Assembly (NCBI GenBank): GCA_012516115.1
Contig: JAAYXC010000155.1
Coordinates: 1 to 11,371 of the forward strand
Length of the DNA stretch: 11,371 bases
Reading direction: 5' to 3'
From: Bacillota bacterium
GTDB taxonomy: Bacteria > Bacillota > UBA4882 > JAAYXC01
The notes beneath the pieces are model-generated. The model searched no databases and was not told the origin of the DNA. It saw nothing but the letters and a program-made list of their open reading frames with translations. Positions 5,651 to 11,371 of the stretch are shown in pieces; positions within the stretch are counted from its first letter, which is position 1; each line of letters starts with the position of its first letter. The translations under genes were made by a program, and so were the position numbers.

Positions 5651-6466
5651 TTGAAGAGACTGTTTATCCTGGTTTGCCTCTTTATGATGGCGGCGGCGCC
5701 ACTTATGGCCAAGCACAAGAATAAAGGTGGGCCGAAGGAAGGGGCTGTACAACCGGCCCAGCCGGTGGACGTCGATTTCCTGGCCGTCACCTTCAACGTG
5801 GACCGCGCGGCGGTCATCCGGCTCAGCCGTTACGGCCTTGATACCCGCGAGTTGACGCTGGTCTTGTATTTGCACGCCGTGGTCGGCCGACCGCTCACCG
5901 AGGCCGATCTGCGCTTCATCGCCGCCGAGCGGAACTGGGCCCGGCTGGCGTGGTACTACGGCCTGCCGCCGGTGGTCTTCGAGGACGGGCTTTTGATCCT
6001 ACGGCGCCCCTGGCGCGCGCGGGTGCACCCGCCCCTCGGCCGGAAGGAATACAGGCATCGGTATAAGGGTTTATACGAGGAGACACTCGAGATACGGCCG
6101 GGCAGGTACGAATATACATACCGGAACAAGCGCCTGGGCGTCGAGGAAAGGTTGGAGATCACCCACGACAAGTACGAATACAAGTACAAGGACCGCTTCA
6201 TCGAGGAGAGGCTCCGGGTGGATCTGCGGACCTACCGCTACGAGTATAGCTACGAGAACCGGCGGACCGGCGAGGATGTGAGGCGATCCGGCCTCGGCCG
6301 GCCGTTGACGCCCGAGCTGCTCTACCGGCAGGTGTACCGGGAGAGGGAGCGGACTCCGGGGTTCAGGTTGACGGTAAAGTTCAACCTGGCGTTGGGCGGC
6401 GACTGGGAGAAGGATGAACCCTCAGAGGAAGAGCACGGAGATAAAGACCATGGTGAGCAGGATTAA
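5651..6466 (+). CDS. Exported protein with tyrosine-rich YxYxY repeats, function unknown
   Basis: I do not recognise a family. The 271-residue product starts at TTG 5651, chosen because GGGAGGG (5637-5643) lies 7 bases upstream and the product then begins with a clean signal peptide (KRLFILVCLFMMAAAPLMA, cleavage about residue 20). Residues 40-110 look globular and helical (DFLAVTFNVDRAAVIRLSRY, LTEADLRFIAAERNWARLAW). Residues 132-210 hold about four ~21-residue repeats with alternating aromatic and charged residues: EYRHRYKG, RYEYTYRNKR, KYEYKYKD and YRYEYSYENRR, separated by E-E-x-L-x-[IV] segments. Such alternation suggests a beta-strand repeat on the cell surface. The tail is acidic and His-containing (EEEHGDKDHGEQD). 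Its 3' end overlaps the convergent NapH-like remnant. Confidence 0.75.
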   Translation: MKRLFILVCLFMMAAAPLMAKHKNKGGPKEGAVQPAQPVDVDFLAVTFNVDRAAVIRLSRYGLDTRELTLVLYLHAVVGRPLTEADLRFIAAERNWARLAWYYGLPPVVFEDGLLILRRPWRARVHPPLGRKEYRHRYKGLYEETLEIRPGRYEYTYRNKRLGVEERLEITHDKYEYKYKDRFIEERLRVDLRTYRYEYSYENRRTGEDVRRSGLGRPLTPELLYRQVYRERERTPGFRLTVKFNLALGGDWEKDEPSEEEHGDKDHGEQD

Positions 6467-6604
6467 GCTGCCCTTTATCACCCTCCCCAGGTAGGGCGAG
6501 AGGTAGTAGAAGGTGGCCGGAAAGAGGAGGAAAGAGACGATGACCAGGAACCGGCGAATCCGTTGACGTTTGGTGCTCAGACTTTCATGCCCCCGTTTCT
6601 TCAT
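6422..6604 (-). pseudogene. N-terminal fragment of a NapH/CcoG-like 4Fe-4S membrane protein
   Basis: Sixty residues begin MKKRGHESLSTKRQRIRRFL, then VIVSFLLFPATFYYLSPYL and IKGSLILLTMVFISVLFL. This matches the opening of polytopic ferredoxin-type membrane proteins, which continue with F-G-R-x-F-C-G-W-x-C-P and several CxxCxxCxxxC clusters. Here a TGA follows directly after the second membrane segment and no cysteine motif is found downstream, so all redox sites are missing. It overlaps the end of the upstream helical gene (shared 6585-6604), suggesting former translational coupling, and its 3' end overlaps the YxYxY gene on the other strand by 45 bases. A genuine two-span small protein is the alternative. 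Confidence 0.5.
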
Positions 6605-6962
6605 TTCGCTCGGCCAATAAGGCGAGCGCCTCTTCGGCCCAGGCGAGATAGGCGCCGTAGACGCGCTGGCCGAACCTGACCGTCAGCAGGTAAAACAGGT
6701 GATCCTCGTTCTCATCGAGGACGCCCCGGAGAGCGGCCTCGTAACCGCCCAGGACCGCCAATGCCCGTTCGTAACGGCGCTGGAACTCCCGGATGGTTCG
6801 GATATTCTGTTCCGTGGCCAAGGCGGCCTTGGCGCTCAATTTGCGCACCTCGGGCGCGGCAACGAGCCGCTCGAAATAGGCCCGGTCGAATTCGGCGGAG
6901 AGCGGGGAAGGCTTCTCCTTGGCCTGCCTGTAATACACACTAACCCCACGGGGGCGATCCAC
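6585..6962 (-). CDS. Helical protein of unknown function
   Basis: I do not recognise a family. From residue ~20 on, the sequence is strongly amphipathic and helical (SAEFDRAYFERLVAAPEV, RTIREFQRRYERALAVLGGYEAAL, YGAYLAWAEEALALLAE), with no membrane segment or cysteines. The start is uncertain: GTG at 6962 has AGGGG 7 bases upstream; GTG at 6938 (VYYRQAKEKPS) with GGGG upstream is also possible. The frame stays open to 7130, but that part is glycine/proline/arginine-rich and runs into the divergent regulator, so it is unlikely to be coding. Its last codons overlap the start of the NapH-like fragment, implying one operon. The divergent helix-turn-helix gene is a natural candidate regulator. Confidence 0.6.
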   Translation of the reverse strand: MDRPRGVSVYYRQAKEKPSPLSAEFDRAYFERLVAAPEVRKLSAKAALATEQNIRTIREFQRRYERALAVLGGYEAALRGVLDENEDHLFYLLTVRFGQRVYGAYLAWAEEALALLAERNEETGA

Positions 6963-7014
6963 GCTGTGACCCCTAACCTGATGATGAACCAGGCCGGACC
7001 AGGGCCGTGGACCA

Positions 7015-7027
7015 CCCGGCGGCCGGG
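7015..7027. promoter_or_regulatory. Perfect GC palindrome in the divergent intergenic region
   Basis: CCCGGC-G-GCCGGG is a 13-base perfect dyad lying between the divergent helical gene and the helix-turn-helix regulator, 80 bases before the regulator's start. It could be that regulator's binding site. In GC-rich DNA such palindromes also occur by chance, and no good promoter hexamers flank it. Confidence 0.25.
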
Positions 7028-7106
7028 AACCGCCCCTTGGTAGCTCGCCAAAACCCTCCCGGCAGGAGAAGATCCCCCGGATGAGATCATGATCGAGGGG
7101 ATGAGC

Positions 7107-7754
7107 ATGCCCGCCTTGCATCGCCTGCAATGGATCGACGCCCGGATCCGCGCCGGAGAATACCCGAACACCCGCCAGCTGGCGGAGCGGTTCGAGATCT
7201 CACGCTGCCAGGCGCAACGCGACTTCAACTATTTGCGCGACTCCCTCGGCGCGCCCCTGGCTTACTCCGCCAAACACCGCGGCTTTTATTACGAGACTGA
7301 GGCCTATGTCCTGCCGGGGCCCTATATCACACCCGCCCAGAAATTTCTACTGAACCGCATGGCTTCCTATTACGCCCAAGCCGCCCAGGGGTTCACGGAA
7401 GGCCACCCCGTCTACAGGGAAATGGCCGCCCTCTTCCGGCGGCTCGGCGGCGGTGAAGAGGCGGCGCCCGTGCCGGAAGCTCATGCGGGGACGTCGGTGC
7501 CCTACCGCACGATCCTGCGGCCCGCCTCCCCGCGGTTCAATCCCCGCCCTTCCAGCCTCGCCCCATATGAACGCGGCCGGGATGAAGAAGGCCGGATCAT
7601 CTGTGAGTTCCATGACCCCCGGGCCTTCCTCGGCGCGCTCCTCGCCACGGGGCAGGCCCACCGGATCGAATGGCCGGATTGGCTGAGGCAGGCCTTCCTC
7701 GCGCTCCTCAAACAGCTCCTGGTGGCCAATACCCCTCCATCTAACGGCGAGTGA
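7107..7754 (+). CDS. DeoR/WYL-type helix-turn-helix transcriptional regulator
   Basis: This is a 215-residue protein. Residues 3-60 form a winged helix-turn-helix: RLQWIDARIRAGEYPNTRQLAERFEIS, then RCQAQRDFNYLRDSL and PLAYSAKHRGFYY, the pattern of DeoR/HTH_11 domains that precede WYL domains. The C-terminus (FLGALLATGQAHRIEWPDWLRQAFLALLKQLL) resembles the C-terminal extension of WYL regulators, but the central WYL core is short or absent, and a proline- and arginine-rich linker (about 125-165) sits in between. The start is the ATG at 7107, with GAGGGG 6 bases upstream; the in-frame ATG at 7089 is not supported. It is transcribed divergently from the helical/NapH-like pair and probably controls them or itself. 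Confidence 0.8.
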   Translation: MPALHRLQWIDARIRAGEYPNTRQLAERFEISRCQAQRDFNYLRDSLGAPLAYSAKHRGFYYETEAYVLPGPYITPAQKFLLNRMASYYAQAAQGFTEGHPVYREMAALFRRLGGGEEAAPVPEAHAGTSVPYRTILRPASPRFNPRPSSLAPYERGRDEEGRIICEFHDPRAFLGALLATGQAHRIEWPDWLRQAFLALLKQLLVANTPPSNGE

Positions 7755-7839
7755 ATCTTCCTCCGGCGCTCATGCATCATTTGATGGACCTCCTTTGCTA
7801 TCTTGGGATCGACCGAGATTCGAAAGGAGGCTTCTTCAA

Positions 7840-8859
7840 ATGAAGGACAAGGTTGAAAAGCAAAGGCGGACAACGGAGGCGAGGTTCTCCGGCGGCTGGA
7901 CCACTTACCTCGGCGCGATGCAGGGGGTCCTCAAGGCGGCGGGCATGGGCGACTTTGATCTCCCTCGCCTGGCCGGCATGACCGGCCTGGGATTCCATCT
8001 CATCGTCGAGAAGGGATGCTGCCCGAGTTCGGTCACGGTCTATGACTGGCTGCACGAACACCTGATGGCCTTCGACCGGGTCGGCGTCCTCTCCGAGCTC
8101 TATGTGGCCATGCCCGGAGACCACACCTACGAGGCGGCCTGCCGCCGGGCGGTGCCCAAGGTCAAGGCGGCCCTCCACCGTGGCGTGGGCGTGGTCGTCT
8201 GGGGAGTCGATACCGCGGAGTTCGGCGTGATCTACGGATACGACGACGGCGACGGAGTCTTCCTCGCCGACGGGGTTGGCAAATGGTGGTCGCCGGCCGG
8301 CAGCGATCCCATCCTCTACGAAAACCTGGGCCGCTCGTGCGAGGTGCCGATCCTGCATTGCCAGATCCCCGTCGAGCAGGTCGCCTACGACCCGGTGGAG
8401 ACCTACCGTAGTTCGCTGGAGTTTTACATAGCGCAGATGGAAAAAGAGTATCATGACAGCCCGAACTACAAGAGCGGTCTCCGGGCCTACGAGAATTGGC
8501 ATGCGGCCTTGACAGGCGGCGGGTTTAACCCGTTGGGCGTGCGGTACCTGACGGCCGTCTACTGCGAGGCCAAAGAGTTGGTCGCGGAATACCTGCGGGA
8601 CCTGACCAAGACTTGGTCCCTGGCGGGCTTGCCGGAGATCGCCGGGAAATTCGGGGAGATCTCCGGGGTCTACCGGGCCATGATGGCCGCTCTCGGCCAG
8701 GACTTCGCCGAAGGAGGCGGCTTCCTCGGCCGGCCGGTGACCGGAGACCAGGCCGCGAACCTGGCCAAGCTGGTCAAGGAAGCGAAGAAGCTCGAAGAGG
8801 AAGCGGTGGCGCTGGTCAAGGAAGCCCTGGCGGGAGCGGAAGCCAAATCGAAGGAGTGA
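7840..8859 (+). CDS. BtrH/C39-peptidase-like family protein, function unknown
   Basis: This is a 339-residue cytoplasmic protein with an excellent AAAGGAGG site (7823-7830) 9 bases before the ATG. The N-terminal half (WTTYLGAMQGVLKAAG, LAGMTGLGFHL, GCCPSSVTVYDWL, AAL then HRGVGVVVWGV, GVIYGYDDGDGVFLADG) has the layout of the butirosin BtrH N-terminal/papain-like C39 group, which in BtrH acts as an acyltransferase. The catalytic Cys expected in the YLGAM segment is not there; only the CC pair near residue 65 is available, so activity is doubtful. The C-terminal ~130 residues are helical and end in a Lys/Glu/Ala-rich coiled coil (LAKLVKEAKKLEEEAVALV). Family placement is tentative; that it is a real gene is near certain. 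Confidence 0.6.
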   Translation: MKDKVEKQRRTTEARFSGGWTTYLGAMQGVLKAAGMGDFDLPRLAGMTGLGFHLIVEKGCCPSSVTVYDWLHEHLMAFDRVGVLSELYVAMPGDHTYEAACRRAVPKVKAALHRGVGVVVWGVDTAEFGVIYGYDDGDGVFLADGVGKWWSPAGSDPILYENLGRSCEVPILHCQIPVEQVAYDPVETYRSSLEFYIAQMEKEYHDSPNYKSGLRAYENWHAALTGGGFNPLGVRYLTAVYCEAKELVAEYLRDLTKTWSLAGLPEIAGKFGEISGVYRAMMAALGQDFAEGGGFLGRPVTGDQAANLAKLVKEAKKLEEEAVALVKEALAGAEAKSKE

Positions 8860-8867
8860 TGACCTCC

Positions 8868-9030
8868 ATGAATACCCGGAAACGACGCCCGCCGCCGCAG
8901 CATCCGCAAGTTCAAGGACAAGCCCGTCCCGCGCGAACTCGTGGAGTGCGTATTGGCGGCCGCGGCGCAGGCGCCGTCCTCCGCCACCACCCGCAGAAGT
9001 CCTTGGAGGGTAGTCGTAGAAGCGGTGAGG
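8868..9030 (+). pseudogene. Nitroreductase-family N-terminal remnant, frameshifted
   Basis: Eight bases after the previous gene an ATG (8868) with AAGGAG upstream opens MNTRKRR, then leaves the homologous frame. In another frame, from about 8896, the sequence reads RRSIRKFKDKPVPRELVECV, then LAAAAQAPSSATTRRSPWRVVV. This is the classic R-R-S-I-R-x-F and A-P-S-x-x-x-x-Q-P-W start of FMN-dependent nitroreductases. Homology ends at about 9030, leaving roughly a quarter of the usual gene. So it carries both a frameshift near its start and a 3' loss. Confidence 0.7.
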
Positions 9031-9111
9031 GGGTATGCCGGCCACCCTCGGTTGCGTCCGCAGGATCTTTGGATCGCCGGCAGCCGCCGGAGAACAACAC
9101 ACCTTTTCAGT

Positions 9112-9843
9112 TCAGTCCAGGATCAACCTCTCCCGCCGGAAGCGCGCGGCGGCGGCAGCCAGAAGGATGGCATCCAGGAAGGCCAGGACGAAGGCGGCCG
9201 CTACGACCGCCCGGCCGGCCGGGAGATCCGAGACGGCCGCCGCCAGGCGGGCCCGCATCCCGGACGGCAATGCCTGCGCGCCGAAGGTCGGCACAAGGAA
9301 AAGCAGCAGCGTGGCCAGGCTCAAGGTCTGCTGCGCCTGGCGCACCGTGGGCGCGTAAAGCGAGACGTGTACGCCGATGCCGGCGGCCGTGATTGCGGCG
9401 AGCAGGCTCAAAAGAGGCCCCCCGGCGGCAAGCAGAGGGGCGGGGAAGCGGAAGGCGCCCGGCATGACCAGATTGACCGTTATTACGCCCATTACGATGC
9501 TGCCCAGCGTCAGAAGCCAACCATAAGCCACGGCGGCCCATACCTTGCCGAAGAGCACGGCCCGGTCGGGCAGACGGCTGGCCAGGAGGGTTTCCAGGGT
9601 GTGGTGTTCGCGCTCGCCCGCCACGGTACCCGCGGTGGTGTTCGCGACGACGAAGATCGGGAACCACACCCACAAAAGGAGCGCCGCCGGCGAGGAGAGC
9701 CAGGCCTCGCCCAACTCCAGCGGCAGGAAGACGCCGAAGACTCCGAACCAGATCAAGAGGCGAATGAAACCGCCCCGCGGCCCGTTCATCTCCAGGATCT
9801 CCTTGCCTTCCTTCCAGAACACGGTCAGCACATCATGCATCAT
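9112..9843 (-). CDS. ABC-2 type transporter permease
   Basis: This is a 243-residue membrane protein with about six hydrophobic spans (about 25-45, 52-73, 104-124, 138-160, 170-190, 212-236). Between spans 2 and 3 lies AGEREHHTLETLLASRLPDRAV, the G-E-R-E-x-x-T-L-E-x-L-L motif diagnostic of ABC-2/NatB-like exporter permeases. It starts at ATG 9843, overlapping the stop of the ATPase gene by ATGA, and the GGAGGAGG site lies inside the ATPase's last codons, so the two are translationally coupled. Together they form an exporter of unknown substrate (drugs, lipids or Na+ are typical). The region from here to the nitroreductase remnant holds no obvious terminator. Confidence 0.88.
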   Translation of the reverse strand: MMHDVLTVFWKEGKEILEMNGPRGGFIRLLIWFGVFGVFLPLELGEAWLSSPAALLLWVWFPIFVVANTTAGTVAGEREHHTLETLLASRLPDRAVLFGKVWAAVAYGWLLTLGSIVMGVITVNLVMPGAFRFPAPLLAAGGPLLSLLAAITAAGIGVHVSLYAPTVRQAQQTLSLATLLLFLVPTFGAQALPSGMRARLAAAVSDLPAGRAVVAAAFVLAFLDAILLAAAAARFRRERLILD

Positions 9844-10772
9844 CGGCGCTCCTCCTCCACCAACGCCAGGAAGACCTCCTCCAGGCTGGCCCGGGTCTTG
9901 CGAACCTCCTCCACCTCGACGCCGGCTTCGACCATGGCCCTGACCAGCGGGGCCTGGTCCGCCCCCGGCCGCAGATCCAAAGTCAAGCGGCCTTCCTCCC
10001 TGGTTATGGCCAGTACCTCGTTGCGGGCTGAAAGCAATGCCGCCACCCGTTCGTCCAGCCCCCGGCCGGCGATCTCCAGCCGTTCGCCGCCTCTCGCCTT
10101 CAGTTCCTCCGGGGAGCCGACGGCGAGCAGTCGTCCCTTATGGATGACGCCCACTAGCGCGCAGATCTTTTCCGCCTCGTCCAGATTGTGCGTGGTCAAG
10201 AACACGGTCGCCCCTTCCCGTTCGGCCAGCGACCGGAGGTCCTCGCGCAGGGAGGCCGCGGCCACGGGATCCAGGCCGGAGGTGGGTTCATCCAAAAAGA
10301 CCAGGGGCGGCCGGTGCAGCACGGCCCTGGCCACGGCCAGTTTGCGTTTCATGCCGCGGCTCAAGGCACCCGTCCTCTCCCGGCGGCGTTCCCAGAGGCC
10401 GAAATGGGTCAGGATCTCCTTTATCCGGTCGCGGCGGGCCTGCGGCGGCAGCCGCCAGATACGGGCGTAAAACTCCAGGTTGTCCTCGGCGCTCAACCGT
10501 TCGTAGAGCCCGTCGTGTTCGAGAAGGGCCCCCACCCGGGCGCGGATCTCGCAGGCCTCTGTGCGCGTATCGAACCCCAGGACCTCGGCCCGGCCCGCCG
10601 TCGGGGCGATAAGCCCCAAAAGCAGCCTGATGGTGGTGGTCTTGCCGGCGCCGTTCGGACCGAGGAACCCGAAGACGATCCCCCGCGGCACCTCGAGATC
10701 GAGCCCGTCCACCGCCCGGAGGCCGCGGAATTCCTTGGTCAGATCCGTTGTCTTGATCGCTGCTTCGGTCAT
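9840..10772 (-). CDS. ABC transporter ATP-binding protein (ABC-2/CcmA-NatA type)
   Basis: This is a 310-residue ATPase. It shows Walker A GPNGAGKTT (about 38-46), a Q-loop region variant LLEHDGLYERLSAEDNLEFYA, signature LSRGMKRK, Walker B LVFLDEPTSGLD and an H-loop TTHNLDEAEK. The C-terminal ~90 residues (after GSPEEL) form the regulatory extension common in exporter ATPases, ending in SLEEVFLALVEEERR. It is paired with the overlapping permease gene. The ATG at 10772 lies 38 bases after the stop of the truncated winged-helix regulator; AAGGA about 11 bases upstream and an adjacent AGAGGG give a mediocre binding site. Expression may now be altered, because the operon's original promoter, upstream of the regulator, has been replaced at the junction near 11020. 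Confidence 0.93.
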   Translation of the reverse strand: MTEAAIKTTDLTKEFRGLRAVDGLDLEVPRGIVFGFLGPNGAGKTTTIRLLLGLIAPTAGRAEVLGFDTRTEACEIRARVGALLEHDGLYERLSAEDNLEFYARIWRLPPQARRDRIKEILTHFGLWERRRERTGALSRGMKRKLAVARAVLHRPPLVFLDEPTSGLDPVAAASLREDLRSLAEREGATVFLTTHNLDEAEKICALVGVIHKGRLLAVGSPEELKARGGERLEIAGRGLDERVAALLSARNEVLAITREEGRLTLDLRPGADQAPLVRAMVEAGVEVEEVRKTRASLEEVFLALVEEERR

Positions 10773-10810
10773 CCCTCTCGCCGTCCTTTTCTCCTAGTTA
10801 TCGTTCGATA

Positions 10811-11020
10811 TTATCGAGGCATCTTCGCCACCATCCCCCGCAGGTGATCCCGGTAAGCCCGATAGGCCTCCCGGCCGCGTTCGGTCAAGGAACAGGTCGT
10901 GCGGGGGATCTTGCCGGCGAACCCCTTCTCCCCGGCCACGTAGCCGGTTTCCTCCAGTTTGGAGAGATGAGCCGAGAGATTGCCCTTCGTCAGACCGGTT
11001 TCGCGCAAGAGGAAAGTGAA
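10811..11020 (-). pseudogene. Winged-helix (HTH_34-like) regulator lacking its N-terminus
   Basis: The frame reads FTFLLRETGLTKGNLSAHLSK, then LEETGYVAGEKGFAGKIPRTT, then LTERGREAYRAYRDHL. This is the recognition helix and wing of the small MarR/ArsR-like 'winged helix DNA-binding' regulators, which normally sit in front of ABC-2 exporter operons and have ~30 more residues at the start. Here homology runs to about 11020, where a TAA (11023-11021) closes the frame and the base composition changes. A TTG at 11008 could restart translation, but the first helix would be missing. The upstream part was therefore lost to an insertion or rearrangement at 11018-11023. Confidence 0.75.
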
Positions 11021-11371
11021 TTACGTTGTCGTAGTTAATCTCCTAAGAACACGGCCAGAGTACTTCTTCAACAATTAATAAAGGTCTATTTGGTTCTGGT
11101 AAAAAGAACCACAATACTTTTGGATTACGGTATTTGCATTCTATTAACAAATTTAAGCGAACTTTGATAATATGTGGATTAGAAAAGGGAATGTATGACC
11201 ACGCATTCATATCAATAGAACAATCTTTAGTTATACCATCTTGATGTCTAGAATAAGTATAATCAGCATCAATAATGAAACCTTGAGCGACAAGAAGCTT
11301 GGCCACTTCATATTCTAATGGGATACTCATTGAGAGTAGTCGGTTCTTCCACGAGCCGGCCACGTATGATA
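11021..11371. mobile_element. AT-rich island, probably foreign DNA, continuing past the window
   Basis: From about 11021 to the right edge the sequence is clearly AT-rich compared with everything to its left, and codon choice switches to A/T-ending codons. The left boundary interrupts the winged-helix gene. No inverted terminal repeat, target duplication or transposase is visible in the part shown. The last ~45 bases (near 11345-11365) are GC-richer again. Confidence 0.55.
11043..11371 (-). CDS. PD-(D/E)xK nuclease-like protein, partial
   Basis: An AT-rich frame open to the window edge ends at the TAG at 11045-11043. Counting from the internal ATG at 11330 (MSIPLEYEVAKLL), it shows Glu8 in the first helix, Asp40 in SIDMNAW and Glu64-Cys-Lys66 in LNLLIECKYRN. 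This E...D...ExK arrangement is that of the restriction-endonuclease-like fold. Such proteins are mostly restriction enzymes or other DNA nucleases of defence systems and mobile elements. After ECKYRNPKVLWFFLPEPN the protein ends within ~15 residues, so its 3' part may be cut by the junction near 11020. No ribosome binding site precedes the ATG, and the frame runs on upstream (GTG at 11363), so the true start may be outside. Confidence 0.55.
   Translation of the reverse strand, partial: SYVAGSWKNRLLSMSIPLEYEVAKLLVAQGFIIDADYTYSRHQDGITKDCSIDMNAWSYIPFSNPHIIKVRLNLLIECKYRNPKVLWFFLPEPNRPLLIVEEVLWPCS

Noticed and set aside
9075..9092. Terminator hairpin between the nitroreductase remnant and the ABC permease (CCGGC/GCCGG)
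   Set aside because: The hairpin is short and no T-run directly follows on either strand.
7798..9102. 434-codon minus-strand open frame
   Set aside because: It is antisense to the well-supported gene at 7840-8859, has no ribosome binding site, and its Arg/Gly/His-rich product looks like a GC-rich shadow frame.
8941..10470. 509-codon plus-strand open frame
   Set aside because: Only its first ~30 codons carry nitroreductase homology; the rest is antisense to the ABC permease and ATPase, whose motifs are unmistakable.

Overview
The window is mostly GC-rich DNA with Shine-Dalgarno-led genes, often starting at GTG or TTG. Its gene content is typical of strictly anaerobic Firmicutes: a MinD-type ATPase with an inserted ferredoxin domain, NifX-like cofactor-binding proteins, a DUF5320 protein, an M50 site-2 protease, a NapH-like Fe-S membrane protein fragment and ThiF/MoaD-like remnants. 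A Moorella/Peptococcaceae-like clostridium would fit. This placement is an inference from gene content only. The last ~350 bases are clearly AT-rich and look foreign. No rRNA, tRNA, CRISPR array or intact transposase was seen.

Left part, minus strand (1-2450): in transcription order, a secreted peptidoglycan-binding protein, the ferredoxin-MinD ATPase whose 3' end runs out of frame into half of a NifX-like domain, an intact NifX-like protein, and the start of a DUF5320 protein. Four copies of a 16-bp dyad ATGAA-N6-TTCAT lie just upstream of three of these transcription units. At the two best promoters the dyad overlaps the -10 box and start point in identical geometry. This looks like a local metal- or redox-responsive repressor regulon; the spacing matches ArsR/SmtB-type operators better than Fur boxes.

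Centre (2450-7760): a graveyard stretch with a PIN-domain fragment and a partial copy of the peptidoglycan-binding gene. It is followed by an intact M50 membrane protease, a broken ThiF/E1-like gene and a possible MoaD/ThiS-like Gly-Gly protein. Next come an exported protein with tyrosine-rich YxYxY repeats, a truncated NapH-like membrane protein, a helical protein of unknown function, and a divergently transcribed helix-turn-helix regulator of the DeoR/WYL kind.

Right part (7760-11371): a large intact protein resembling the BtrH/C39-like family, a frameshifted nitroreductase start, and a minus-strand ABC-2 exporter operon (ATPase and permease, overlapping by ATGA). The winged-helix regulator that probably headed that operon has lost its 5' end. 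The loss falls exactly where GC-rich DNA meets an AT-rich island encoding a PD-(D/E)xK nuclease-like protein.

The two most notable features are the shared ATGAA-N6-TTCAT operator set and the unusual density of genes broken by deletion or frameshift (at least seven in 11 kb). The second could be real genome decay or an assembly problem.
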